Counted from the stretch's first letter, positions 25,801 to 33,641 are shown. The stretch: 64,000 bases of DNA from Pelagimonas sp017744045 (GCF_017744045.1 NZ_JAGHRD010000002.1); one strand, 5' to 3'. Notes: generated by a model from the sequence alone, not told the origin. Numbers and translations: made by a program.

Positions 25801-26924
25801 TCAGGTGTGTAATCAACCGTACCATCTGCGTTCACTACAACCGAGCCATTGGCCGGATCGGTGGTGCCGGTCACGGTCAGAGGGTCGGATTCTGGGTCAA
25901 CGTCATTGCCCAGCACGTCAATGGTGACTGGCGTATCAACCGTGGTTGTATCCGCATCATCAGCAGCCAGCGGATCGGTGTTGCCACCGGTCTCGGTAAC
26001 ATCAATGGTCACGGTCGCGGTATCGGTGCCACCATTGCCATCGGTGATGGTGTATTCAAACGTGTCGGTTCCGGTGAACCCAGCATCCGGCGTATAGGTA
26101 AAGGTCCCGTCGCCATTATCGACAACCGTGCCATTGGCCGGATCGGTATTGCCGGTCACGCTCAGCGGATCGCTTTCCGGATCGGTGTCATTGGCCAGCG
26201 CGTCAATGGTCACGGCAGTGTCCATGATGGTGCTGTCGCTGTCATCCACCGCATCCGGGCCTGTGTTCTCACCATCAACGTCAACGGTCGAGAATTCGAC
26301 GTCAGAGATCAGTACCGCCTGCTCGCTTTCGCCACCGTTTTCATAAACGATCTCGATGCGCGACACGGGACCGGCAATCTCGACCAGAACAGACCCGGTC
26401 GGATCAGCGAAACCAGACAGCGTGTTGCCGTCGACAGTATCACCACTGACCGAGGCACTGCCTGCGGGTGTCATGGTCACAGGAACAACATTGCCATCTG
26501 CATCATAGGCCGTGATCGAAACAACATCTTCAAAAGAAATGCCGGGCGAGTCGATGTCGCCACCGGTGCCTGCATCAACGTCATTCAGACGGAAGCTGAC
26601 ATCCTGCACATTGTCCGTGTAGAGCGCAGTGTTCAAAGCGCGGAAGTCCAGAACCGTGGTCGAGGTCGCGGATGGGGTTGCACCGCCATCACCACCGGCA
26701 CCAAACAGCTTCAGGTGCGACATCGGGTCGAATGTTTCATCCCCGGCGACGTAACCTTCACCACTAAAGGTGAACGCCTCGGCCCCTGCATCCTGACCAT
26801 CAAAAGAAATATCAACGGCAACGCCGCCAGTATCCACGGTTGTTGTAACATCTCCTGGCGCGGTGTCTGCCAGCGCGGTGCCGTAAACGCCAAGGGCACC
26901 CCAATCCAATACCAAATCAGCCAT
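22821..26924 (-). CDS. Giant secreted protein: tandem-95 repeats, RTX-like calcium repeats and Hint domain
   Basis: A 1367-residue, very acidic protein. Residues 1-225 form an N-terminal domain without recognised motifs. Six tandem-95/VCBS-like repeats of about 95 residues follow (about 225-800), each starting like DAVDDTATT and containing NDTDPDGDPLTVT and YTVDDGNGGTDT; the last three are nearly identical. About residues 830-1100 carry RTX-type nonapeptides such as GGSGDDTIL and GGDGNDTLNGG, which bind calcium. From about residue 1174 a Hint domain begins (CFTPGTLIATPSGE, later LVSPNHRVLV), of the kind joined to RTX proteins in roseobacters. Type I secretion and surface attachment are likely. 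I chose the ATG at 26924 (MADLVLDWG, GGAAAGG upstream) over an open frame 66 codons longer. No secretion genes lie nearby. Confidence 0.88.
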   Translation of the reverse strand: MADLVLDWGALGVYGTALADTAPGDVTTTVDTGGVAVDISFDGQDAGAEAFTFSGEGYVAGDETFDPMSHLKLFGAGGDGGATPSATSTTVLDFRALNTALYTDNVQDVSFRLNDVDAGTGGDIDSPGISFEDVVSITAYDADGNVVPVTMTPAGSASVSGDTVDGNTLSGFADPTGSVLVEIAGPVSRIEIVYENGGESEQAVLISDVEFSTVDVDGENTGPDAVDDSDSTIMDTAVTIDALANDTDPESDPLSVTGNTDPANGTVVDNGDGTFTYTPDAGFTGTDTFEYTITDGNGGTDTATVTIDVTETGGNTDPLAADDADTTTVDTPVTIDVLGNDVDPESDPLTVTGTTDPANGSVVVNADGTVDYTPDSGFVGTDTFDYTISDGNGGTDTATVTVTVADDGGNLPPVADDDSATTTEDTGVRIYVRGNDTDPDGDDTALTITSVDDPTNGTATIDPVDGTIIYTPDAGFTGTETFDYTVTDPDGATDTATVTVTVTPDGDENDPPVAVDDTAVTEEGTPVTIDDPAANDSDPDGDPLTVTGVGTPTNGTATLNPDGTVTYTPVDGFTGDDTIPYTVDDGNGGTDTGEIVVTVTPEGDENEAPDAVDDTATTPEGTPVTIDDPSANDTDPDGDPLTVTEVGTPTNGTATLNPDGTVTYTPVDGFTGDDTIPYTVDDGNGGTDTGEIVVTVTPEDENEAPTAVDDTATTPEGTPVVIDDPAANDTDPDGDPLTVTGVGDPTNGTATLNPDGTVTYTPDDGFVGEDTIPYTVDDGNGGTDTGEIVVTVEPEEGRIDTDVFPVAPGLQPLDPLNGFDEDPDPMDDLDSIDGTSGADTIATGDDADTIMAGGGDDSILPGIDDDLVDLGGGDDYVFDLQGADTILGGSGDDTILAGTNTLSDYPDDDPAFGPGTPLAGLGFDRDPNPDDGRDSIQGNLGNDSIVTGDDDDTIDGGGDNDTIDAGIDDDLVMGGQGDDSILGGHGADTLDGGQGNDFIDGSAPASLEIDDATDPNSENDRDSIDGALGDDTLLGGDDDDTLIGGSGEDLLDGGIDEDLLMGGGDDDTLLGGDGNDTLNGGDGDDSIRGGADRDMIQVDSAPAGIGDTVDGGAEGDDYDILDLGGVGDRGVDWRIADGATPDSNGNGIDGTIEFLDGAGNVTGTMEFFEIEEIVCFTPGTLIATPSGERLVEDLQEGDRVITRDNGIQEIKWLGRKDLTGHDLARKPHFKPILIQKGALGNNLPEHDLLVSPNHRVLVANDKTALYFEEREVLVAAKHLTGLDGVDEVESLGVSYIHIMFENHEVILSNGAWTESFQPGDYSLKGIGNAQRQEIFELFPELEHAEGLKAYGSARRSLKKHEAALLTK

Positions 26925-28011
26925 AGTCAGACCTTTCCATACTCCAGACGGGGGCTTGCCCCTTCCGCAAAAGCGGGAGGCAATGCCACCGGCACTGCCC
27001 GTTTCAATTACGCTCGTCGCGCCTGTCTGTATGCGAAGTGTTTCGCGCTGCCTCTGCCCACGTTTTTTACGCGGACGAAGAACGCCTAATGCGGCACGGA
27101 CGCAATACGCCCTACGCTTCACTTCGCACCCAATTTGATGCGCAACAGTTCAGCGGCCGCCCCCGTGGCCTATGTCTTCACCCCCCAGTTGGGCTTGACC
27201 TATTGATACTGCGAACGGCCGCCTCTCAAAAGGAAAAAATGGCGCAAACGGGGCAACGGCTGCGACGCGCCTGTGGAAAAAACCCCTGAAAACGCCCAAT
27301 TTTTCCGAAGGTTGTAGAAAAATTGTTTCCACTCGCCTTGCAAAAGCCGCAATGAAATCTGGCAAAATCGCCAATTTTAAGCGTTTTCGAGGCGAATTCG
27401 GTCGATCCTGGTTTTGCAATGTCTCGAGATTGGCAACAATCAGCCGATGTCGCTCAATGGCTTATGGTCGCTCAAGCCGTTTTGCAATTGAGGCAAACTT
27501 TGTTCCAGATCCTGAACCAATAACCTCTGTGGCACAATATTGGCCATAATCGCCCTTTTTGAAGCTGCACAAAATGCGAATCATTGTTCATAAATCTAAA
27601 GAGAATTGCGGTTTGATTCGTGCCTGGGCCGGCCATACACGCACGCTCTTGATCTCAGTTCCCCCACCAACTGCGAAAAGGGTACGCCAAACGGCGTTAC
27701 GCCCCTCAAAAAGGGCAAACTTTCTGTCGCGAACCGCCTCGCGCTGTATCTTTCCTCACAAATCTTCGTATGGTTGTTTCAATTCAAGTCGACAAGACAC
27801 CGCCCTCAACATGGGCACATTGATCAACGGGGGACCTATTCAAAGATCTGTCACACCTTTCCCACGCGCCGCTGCCATCGGCGTGTCGTGAAAGCAGGCC
27901 AACTGACATTTTCGACCTGTCCATATTGGGACCGTCAATAATGGCCGGTGACCGCCCGGTGATAATTCAAAACAACTCAACAAGAAAAGTTTGGAAAGAA
28001 AGGCGTAAAGT
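26925..28011. other. 1.1-kb gene-free region
   Basis: No frame here has a believable start, ribosome binding site and protein-like composition. The right half is lower in GC than the neighbouring coding DNA. Close to the giant gene lie the small palindromes GGGGC-TT-GCCCC (26951-26962) and CCGC-AAAA-GCGG (26965-26976), in its 5' leader. The rest probably holds two divergent promoters, and there is room for a small RNA, but I cannot point to one. Confidence 0.5.
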
Positions 28012-28728
28012 ATGAAGCAGATTGTCGATGTTGGCATGTGTGAAGGCAACGACACCGATTTCTACCTGAAAAAAGGCTTCAAGGTATTATCGATCGAAGC
28101 CCTCCCATCCAATGCGGATCAGGCACGTAAACGTTTCAAGAAAGAGCTGGAATCAGGCCAGCTTGAAATTATGCAGGCAGCGGCCACCGAAACAGCGGGC
28201 GAGGATGTGACCCTGTGGGTGAACCCGCATAATCCAGGTGGCAACATGGTTCTGCCCCAGGAGGTCGCAGAACAGCGCGGTGAAAGCATCACCGTCAAAT
28301 CGACCAACTGGCAGGACATCGTCTCGAAAGTCGGCGAGGTCTATTACTGCAAGATCGACATCGAACGGCAGGAAATTCCCTTCTTGCGCAGTTTCACCGT
28401 TGAAACGCGGCCCAAATACATTTCAGCGGAATGCTATTTCTTTGAGATCGTCGAGTATCTGCATCATCAACTGGGCTACACCAAGTTCAAATTCGTCAAC
28501 CAGACCATCCTGTTCAACTTCAAGGCCCCGAACCCAGCTTTGGAAGGCAACTATGTTGAGAACCATGTTTTCCAACATGCTTCAGGCTTCTTTGGCAAAG
28601 AGGTGCCGGGACCAAAATGGTGTGACTTTGACGAGATCCGCGAGGTCTGGGAAACGATCAATCACATCAAGACCTATGAAACGGTGATGTGGCCGGGCAA
28701 TTTCTTTGACATCCACGCCACGACCTAA
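28012..28728 (+). CDS. FkbM-family methyltransferase
   Basis: A 238-residue methyltransferase-like protein. The N-terminus VDVGMCEGNDTDFYLKKGF and VLSIEALPSNADQARKRF matches SAM-binding motifs I and II of FkbM proteins (DVGxxxGxDTxFYLxxGxxVxxxEA). KIDIE in the middle corresponds to motif IV. These enzymes methylate sugars or other small molecules, often on surface glycans; the substrate here is unknown. GGAAAGAAAGG precedes the ATG. The gene stands alone after a long gene-free region and ends at a strong hairpin terminator. A link with the surface protein upstream is only positional. Confidence 0.85.
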   Translation: MKQIVDVGMCEGNDTDFYLKKGFKVLSIEALPSNADQARKRFKKELESGQLEIMQAAATETAGEDVTLWVNPHNPGGNMVLPQEVAEQRGESITVKSTNWQDIVSKVGEVYYCKIDIERQEIPFLRSFTVETRPKYISAECYFFEIVEYLHHQLGYTKFKFVNQTILFNFKAPNPALEGNYVENHVFQHASGFFGKEVPGPKWCDFDEIREVWETINHIKTYETVMWPGNFFDIHATT

Positions 28729-28770
28729 TGCCTCGCGCGCTCAAGTCCAAACAAGCAGCCCATAAAACAC

Positions 28771-28804
28771 AAAGAAACCCGCCTCAGATGAGGCGGGTTT
28801 CTTT
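28771..28804. terminator. Bidirectional terminator between the FkbM gene and tRNA-Leu
   Basis: A perfect 16-bp stem (28771-28786 and 28789-28804) with a two-base GA loop. AAAGAAA on one side and TTTCTTT on the other make it usable from both strands, for the methyltransferase on plus and the tRNA on minus. Confidence 0.9.
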
Positions 28805-28822
28805 GTTTCCAACCGGTAAGGT

Positions 28823-28908
28823 TGGTACCCAAGGCCGGACTCGAACCGGCACGCCCGTGAAGGCGGGAGATTTTGAATCTCCTGCGTCTACCATTCCGCC
28901 ACTTGGGC
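28823..28908 (-). tRNA. tRNA-Leu (anticodon CAA)
   Basis: An 86-base tRNA read on the minus strand. The acceptor GCCCAAG pairs with CTTGGGT, the anticodon stem GGAGA/TCTCC holds loop TTCAAAA with anticodon CAA (codon UUG), there is a long variable arm as in class II tRNAs, the T arm is GCCGGTTCGAGTCCGGC, and CCA is encoded. Confidence 0.97.
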
Positions 28909-29044
28909 AGCGTCCTAGTCCTTTAGCGCCCTCGGCGAAGGAGGTAAAGAGGCAAAGCGCATGTTTAATCGCATGACTTGACGCTTGTTTTCGCACGTGG
29001 TCTTTGGCCCGCGAAACACCCGCCTACCAAGGGAAGAACCGCCA

Positions 29045-29623
29045 ATGTTGCGCAGCCTTTATGACTGGACCATGGCCCAGGCCGAACACAAATATGCGCT
29101 GTGGATCCTGGCCGCTGTCGCCTTTGTCGAAAGCTCGGTCTTTCCGATTCCACCGGATGTGTTGCTGATCCCCATGGTGATCGCCGCGCCGCATCGCGCC
29201 TGGCTGATTGCCGGTGTTGCTACCTTGGCCAGTGTGCTGGGCGGGTTGCTGGGCTATGGGATCGGGTTCTTTTTCTATGAAAGCATCGGCGCGCCGATCC
29301 TGGAAAGCCTCGGCAAGGCGGAGTCGATGGCCGAGTTCAACGAAAAGTTCAACAATGTCGGGTTCTGGGCCGTGCTCACCGCCGGTATCACCCCCTTCCC
29401 TTATAAGGTCATCACGATCATGTCCGGCTGGACGGCCATGCCGATGGGCACCTTTGTCGTGACCTCGATCATTGCGCGAGCACTGCGCTTCTTTATCGTG
29501 GCGGCCTTGCTGCGGCGTTTTGGATCACCCATTCGTGATTTCATCGAACGGCGTTTGGGCCTTGTCTTTATCCTCTTTGTCGCGATTTTGCTCGGCGGCT
29601 TCCTATTGGTGAGATACATATGA
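29045..29623 (+). CDS. DedA/SNARE-associated family membrane protein (YqaA type)
   Basis: A 192-residue inner-membrane protein. The segments FVESSVFPIPPDVLLIPMVI and TPFPYKVITIMSGWTAMP are typical of YqaA/DedA proteins, with about five hydrophobic helices. DedA members are thought to act as lipid flippases or in envelope homeostasis. I chose the ATG at 29045, since the longer frame starts in non-conserved sequence. The stop overlaps the dsbB start (ATGA), which couples their translation. Confidence 0.9.
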   Translation: MLRSLYDWTMAQAEHKYALWILAAVAFVESSVFPIPPDVLLIPMVIAAPHRAWLIAGVATLASVLGGLLGYGIGFFFYESIGAPILESLGKAESMAEFNEKFNNVGFWAVLTAGITPFPYKVITIMSGWTAMPMGTFVVTSIIARALRFFIVAALLRRFGSPIRDFIERRLGLVFILFVAILLGGFLLVRYI

Positions 29624-30078
29624 CACGCACTTTGATCCTTTTGGGCACACTTGGCTGCACGGGCCTGATCCTTGGCGCTTATGGGTTCCAATATATCGGT
29701 GACATGCCGCCCTGCGCCATGTGCTGGTGGCAGCGCTATGGCCATTTCGCGGGAATCGGATTTGGCGTTTTAGGGCTAATCCTTCTGCCCCGCCTGATGG
29801 CGGGTCTCGCCGGTCTTGGCGCGTTGGCCTCGGGGATCATCGCGATTTATCATTCGGGAGTTGAGCGCAAAATCTGGGAAGGTCCGGACACCTGCACCTC
29901 AAACCCGGTTGGCGGGTTGACCCCTGAACAATTGCTCGAACAGATCATGGCTGCGCCTTTGGTGCGCTGCGACGAAATCCCGTGGGAGCTCTTTGGCCTC
30001 TCCATGGCGAATTACAATATCGTGGCCTCTTTTGTGATCGCCGCACTGTTCTTTGCCGCCGCGCTGCGCAAAGCCTGA
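29620..30078 (+). CDS. dsbB: Disulfide bond formation protein B
   Basis: This 152-residue inner-membrane protein should reoxidise DsbA and pass electrons to quinone. It has four helices. The first catalytic pair is in PPCAMCWWQRYGH, just after helix 1. The second pair is spread over the second periplasmic loop: Cys in DTCTSNP and Cys in VRCDEIPW, as in DsbB. The ATG overlaps the preceding stop. No dsbA is in the window. Confidence 0.93.
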   Translation: MTRTLILLGTLGCTGLILGAYGFQYIGDMPPCAMCWWQRYGHFAGIGFGVLGLILLPRLMAGLAGLGALASGIIAIYHSGVERKIWEGPDTCTSNPVGGLTPEQLLEQIMAAPLVRCDEIPWELFGLSMANYNIVASFVIAALFFAAALRKA

Positions 30079-30161
30079 CATCCCCAACAAATCACAGGTG
30101 ACAGTTGCCTGTCTCTCTGGCATCAACACCCGTGACCCTAACACCCATACCGGAGACCGCC

Positions 30162-30305
30162 ATGAGCAATCAGCTTGCAATCATCCTTGGCGTGGCGATC
30201 CTAGCGGCCGTCGGGATTGATTATTTTCTGGCTGGCGGCGAAACGCTTTTGTTTCTGGGGCGCAAATTCTTTGTCCTTTTGGACTGGGTTGCCTTCTGGC
30301 GCTGA
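30162..30305 (+). CDS. Small membrane protein
   Basis: A 47-residue protein with a hydrophobic helix (LAIILGVAILAAVGIDYFLA) and the end FFVLLDWVAFWR. GGAG stands eight bases before the ATG. The glyceraldehyde-3-phosphate and disulfide genes on either side give no clue to function. Homologues of this size are often missed by annotation; I do not know its role. Confidence 0.65.
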   Translation: MSNQLAIILGVAILAAVGIDYFLAGGETLLFLGRKFFVLLDWVAFWR

Positions 30306-30423
30306 CCCGGCCTGTCACTTATTAACTGTTGCCCGACCGCAGGCCTGTCGCTAGCCTTTCCATACGGCGGGGCCGAATGAATTACTGGCATCGCCGGATT
30401 TTTTAGAATCTTGGGGATTAGCC

Positions 30424-30915
30424 ATGACACTGCCAAAACTATCCAACACAGTTTGCGCCGGTTTGACCGGCACCGCTTTGCTCCTGACCTCGGCCTGCGG
30501 GATCAGCCTGTCCAGCGGCGTACCCTATTGCGATCAAAACCCCGGCATCTGCGCCGCGATCGGGTTCCTGATTATCGGAGGTATCATTGCCGCCCAAGGC
30601 GGAGGGTCTGGCAGCTCAGATTCCGGCTATGGCGACACAGCGGTTGTTTCGGACACACGGCTCAAGACAGATGTAACCTATCTGGAGACACTGGATAACG
30701 GTCTGCGCCTCTATGCTTTTCGCTATCATGGCCAAAAGGACGGCTTTGTCGGGGTGATTGCTGACGACTTGCTGCAGGATCCACGTTTTGCCAACGCGGT
30801 CCATCGTGGCGAAGACGGGTATTTGCGGGTGGATTACACACGCCTCGGGGTGAAACTCACAAACATGCAGGCAATGATCAGCGCGGGCAACACCGTCTTG
30901 GGCCTGCCATCCTAA
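30424..30915 (+). CDS. Lipoprotein with peptidase S74-like (intramolecular chaperone) domain
   Basis: A 163-residue protein. The N-terminus is a lipoprotein signal with lipobox LLTSACG. After a glycine/serine-rich hinge comes SDTRLKTDVTYLE, matching the SDxRLKxD motif of peptidase S74, in which Ser and Lys form the self-cleaving dyad. FRYHGQKDGFVGVIADDLLQ and LRVDYTRLGV fit the rest of that fold. S74 domains normally sit at the end of phage tail spikes, trimerise them and then cut themselves off. Here the domain is the whole mature lipoprotein. No phage genes are nearby. Confidence 0.78.
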   Translation: MTLPKLSNTVCAGLTGTALLLTSACGISLSSGVPYCDQNPGICAAIGFLIIGGIIAAQGGGSGSSDSGYGDTAVVSDTRLKTDVTYLETLDNGLRLYAFRYHGQKDGFVGVIADDLLQDPRFANAVHRGEDGYLRVDYTRLGVKLTNMQAMISAGNTVLGLPS

Positions 30916-30963
30916 GCGATTCAAGCCGTCTCACAAAGCCGCGAATTCGCGGCCAGCTTCCCC

Positions 30964-31001
30964 TTGACTTTTTGTCGGGCCTTTGGTTGTTAGCGGTAAC
31001 A
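30964..31001 (+). promoter_or_regulatory. gap promoter with palindromic operator
   Basis: TTGACT (30964-30969), a 17-bp spacer and a -10-like TTGTTA (30987-30992) are overlapped by the palindrome TGTTAGCGGTAACA (30988-31001). The same palindrome type lies before eno. From memory, it resembles the site of CceR, a LacI-family regulator of central carbon metabolism in Rhodobacter sphaeroides. Confidence 0.55.
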
Positions 31002-31053
31002 GAGCTATCCAGCAATGACCGGCCAACATCTGGCCCACAAGGGGGACCTCCTC

Positions 31054-32055
31054 ATGACCGTTAAAGTCGCCATTAATGGCTTTGGCCGCATTGGCCGCAA
31101 TATCCTGCGTGCCATCATCGAAAGTGGCCGCACCGATATCGACGTAATCGCCATCAACGATCTGGGCCCGGTCGAAACCAATGCCCACCTGCTGCAATTT
31201 GACAGCGTCCATGGCCGTTTCCCGGTAGAGGTGACCACCACTGAGGATTCCATTGACGTGGGCCGCGGCCCGATCCGTGTCACCGCGATCCGCAACCCGG
31301 CTGACCTGCCCTGGTCTGACGTGGATGTTGTTCTGGAATGCACCGGCATCTTTACTTCGAAAGAGGCCTGCCAGGCGCATCTGGACAATGGCTCCAAGCG
31401 GGTTCTGATCTCGGCCCCGGGCAAGGACGCGGACAAGACCATCGTCTTTGGTGTCAATGACGATGCGCTGACAGCGGATGATCTGATTGTCTCCAACGCG
31501 TCTTGCACCACAAACTGCCTGTCGCCGGTGGCCAAAGTGTTGAACGACACCATCGGCATCACCAAAGGCTTTATGACCACGATCCACAGCTATACCGGCG
31601 ACCAGCCAACGCTGGACACCATGCACAAGGATCTTTACCGCGCCCGCGCCGCCGCGATGAGCATGATCCCGACCTCGACCGGGGCTGCCAAGGCGGTTGG
31701 TCTGGTTCTGCCCGAGTTGAATGGCAAGCTGGACGGGGTTGCCGTGCGCGTGCCGACACCGAATGTTTCGGTGGTTGATCTGACCTTTGAAGCGGCCCGC
31801 GACACCACTGTGGACGAGATCAACGCAGCCATTCGCGCTGCTGCTGATGGCCCGCTCAAAGGTATCCTTGGTTATACCGACAAAAAACTGGTCAGCATGG
31901 ATTTCAACCACGACCCGCATTCGTCGATCTTTGCCACCGATCAGACCAAAGTCATGGATGGCAGCATGGTGCGCATCCTGACCTGGTATGACAATGAATG
32001 GGGCTTCTCCAACCGTATGGCGGATACAGCCGTTGCCATGGGCAAGCTGATTTAA
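31054..32055 (+). CDS. gap: Glyceraldehyde-3-phosphate dehydrogenase, type I
   Basis: A 333-residue NAD(P)-dependent enzyme of glycolysis/gluconeogenesis. The Rossmann start VKVAINGFGRIGRNILRA and the catalytic Cys in SNASCTTNCLSP (about residue 151) are intact, with the following HSYTGDQ and the C-terminal WYDNEWGFSNRMADTA. I chose the ATG at 31054 with GGGGGACC upstream; the frame runs open 39 bases earlier. The upstream promoter carries a palindrome also seen before eno. Confidence 0.97.
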   Translation: MTVKVAINGFGRIGRNILRAIIESGRTDIDVIAINDLGPVETNAHLLQFDSVHGRFPVEVTTTEDSIDVGRGPIRVTAIRNPADLPWSDVDVVLECTGIFTSKEACQAHLDNGSKRVLISAPGKDADKTIVFGVNDDALTADDLIVSNASCTTNCLSPVAKVLNDTIGITKGFMTTIHSYTGDQPTLDTMHKDLYRARAAAMSMIPTSTGAAKAVGLVLPELNGKLDGVAVRVPTPNVSVVDLTFEAARDTTVDEINAAIRAAADGPLKGILGYTDKKLVSMDFNHDPHSSIFATDQTKVMDGSMVRILTWYDNEWGFSNRMADTAVAMGKLI

Positions 32056-32107
32056 CCTGCCCTGCCAGACGCCCGTCAACTTGACAGGCCTGTCAGATTT
32101 ACACAAC

Positions 32108-32142
32108 GGGCCGTCCCCAAAGGGGCGGCCTTATTTGGTTTT
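32108..32142. terminator. Terminator between gap and the converging small gene
   Basis: GGCCGTCCCC / GGGGCGGCC pair with one bulged base around loop AAA (32109-32130), followed by TTATTTGGTTTT. It ends gap, and the stop codon of the minus-strand gene at 32131 directly abuts the stem. Confidence 0.75.
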
Positions 32143-32376
32143 GACCGCCGTCGCCGCCGCCTTATAGGCCAGGGCCGCGCGGGTGGCCGACGGCCCTGCC
32201 CGATCCGCATCGCTGGACTGCACCGGCGAAACCGGGCCCATCCACATATGCACCGCCTCAGGCGGAGGCAGAGCAGGTTCTACTGTCGTCGTTCTGGTCT
32301 TGGCCGTAGCGGGTTGTGTCGCACCCGGCCTTTGCAGCCGCGTCAAAGGGCGGCGCTGGGTCATCAAGACATCCAT
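32131..32376 (-). CDS. Small hypothetical protein
   Basis: An 81-residue basic, Ala/Thr/Pro-rich protein (ends ATAVKTK) with no recognised motif. Support comes from GGAGTG at good distance before the ATG and from a stop placed exactly against the shared terminator. Composition is partly low complexity, so disorder is likely. It might not be a real gene. Confidence 0.45.
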   Translation of the reverse strand: MDVLMTQRRPLTRLQRPGATQPATAKTRTTTVEPALPPPEAVHMWMGPVSPVQSSDADRAGPSATRAALAYKAAATAVKTK

Positions 32377-32629
32377 AGTTCACTCCAACAATCAGAGCGT
32401 CGCACCCCCCGGGCACGCAATATGGCATGTCCAGTAGATTAAACAAAAATGGTTTCCAATTCCCTACTGGGTCCGTATCGGCCCAAAGCGCTGAAAAATA
32501 TACCCTTTCAGGAGCGTTGTAGCCAACCCTCCGTTGGCATTTCCATCTCAAACCCGTTCAAATCGTCACATTGCTTCAGCGAGTGAAACAGCTTTCACCT
32601 AAGGCCGTGTAACAGTGACGAGGCCTCAA

Positions 32630-32989
32630 ATGACATTCCCACAAACCGCAAAACTCTTCGCCTTGCTATGCGCCACTCTGTTTGGCAGCCTTTTGCTTTA
32701 TCCCAATCTGATCTACCTGATCTTTGCGCTCGATCCCCATCCGCTTGGCGATTTTATGGCCAGACGGGCGGCAATGCTCTTTGCAGGCATTGCTGTAATC
32801 AGCTATTTCGCGCGCAGTGCCGTCCCATCACCAACGCGCACCGCCATTTGCCTTGGCATTACTACGGCGATGTTTGGTCTTGCTACGACAGGTCTGTTCG
32901 AATTTCTGCGCGGCTATGTGGGTCTGGGAATTTGGCTGGCCATTCTGACAGAAATCACATTTGGCATCCTGTTTTTGCGGCACCGATAA
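32630..32989 (+). CDS. Membrane protein of unknown function
   Basis: A 119-residue protein with four hydrophobic segments (KLFALLCATLFGSLLLYPNL; MLFAGIAVISYFA; TAICLGITTAMFGLATTGLF; LGIWLAILTEITFGILFL). GAGG lies eight bases before the ATG at 32630; a GTG at 32615 would add five residues. It converges on coaD. No family recognised. The 253-bp stretch before it (32377-32629) shows only a short CTGAAA/TTTCAG hairpin at 32491-32511. Confidence 0.7.
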   Translation: MTFPQTAKLFALLCATLFGSLLLYPNLIYLIFALDPHPLGDFMARRAAMLFAGIAVISYFARSAVPSPTRTAICLGITTAMFGLATTGLFEFLRGYVGLGIWLAILTEITFGILFLRHR

Positions 32990-33017
32990 AGGAGCCGCAA
33001 AAGGATACCATCCGTGT

Positions 33018-33509
33018 TCAGCCGTGACGTTCCTGCAAAGCCGCCAGCACCCGCGGCGGTACAAATTTGGACACGTCACCGCCCAGGCGCGAAATCTCTT
33101 TCACCAGTTTCGAGGCAATCGCCTGATGCCGCGCCTCGGCCATGAGAAAGACGGTTTCGACACTGTCATCCAGCGCGCGGTTCATGCCAACCATCTGATA
33201 TTCATATTCAAAATCGGCGACAGCCCGCAAGCCGCGCACAATGATCGATGCCCCGACATCCTTGGCGCAATCGATCAGCAGGTTTTCAAACGGATGCACC
33301 ACAATCTCGGTCCCGGTCTGTTCGGACAGGGTCGCGCATTCCGCCTCGATCATCGCGACGCGCTCTTCAAGCGAGAACATCGGCCCCTTGTCGCGATTGA
33401 TGGCGACACCGATCACCAAGCGATCCACCAGCGAAGCGCCGCGACGGATGATGTCGATATGTCCATAGGTGATGGGATCAAAAGTACCGGGATAAAGGCC
33501 GATGCGCAT
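33018..33509 (-). CDS. coaD: Phosphopantetheine adenylyltransferase
   Basis: This 163-residue enzyme adenylates 4'-phosphopantetheine to dephospho-CoA. The nucleotidyltransferase motif YPGTFDPITYGHIDII is at the N-terminus, VRGLRAVADFEYEYQM is the substrate loop, and the C-terminus ASKLVKEISRLGGDVSKFVP corresponds to the second ATP-binding motif. I chose the ATG at 33509 (MRIGLYPGT); the frame is open 66 bases further but not family-like. Confidence 0.95.
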   Translation of the reverse strand: MRIGLYPGTFDPITYGHIDIIRRGASLVDRLVIGVAINRDKGPMFSLEERVAMIEAECATLSEQTGTEIVVHPFENLLIDCAKDVGASIIVRGLRAVADFEYEYQMVGMNRALDDSVETVFLMAEARHQAIASKLVKEISRLGGDVSKFVPPRVLAALQERHG

Positions 33510-33641
33510 GGCGCGTCCCCCAATTGTCTGAGTGCGTCTTGCGCGCACGCAACAATATTGCGCGCCGGATTGCAAGCACGAAATCTCTGATCTTACCGCG
33601 CCGCAGCACTTCTATCGCGGCGGCGCAGCAAATCAGCGGGG

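Noticed and set aside
22791..27089. A 1432-codon open frame on the plus strand, opposite the giant surface protein
   Set aside because: It is the antisense of an Asp/Gly/Thr-rich repetitive gene, whose codon use leaves the opposite strand open. It has no signal, no domain and no ribosome binding site, while the minus-strand protein has clear tandem-95, RTX and Hint domains.
27150..27419. Small frames in the gene-free region before the FkbM gene
   Set aside because: They lack ribosome binding sites and protein-like composition.
28823..28908. tRNA-Leu as an integration site for a genomic island
   Set aside because: No integrase is adjacent and no direct repeat of the tRNA 3' end was seen in the window.
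30931..32106. A 391-codon minus-strand frame opposite gap
   Set aside because: Antisense shadow of a highly conserved gene, with no independent evidence.
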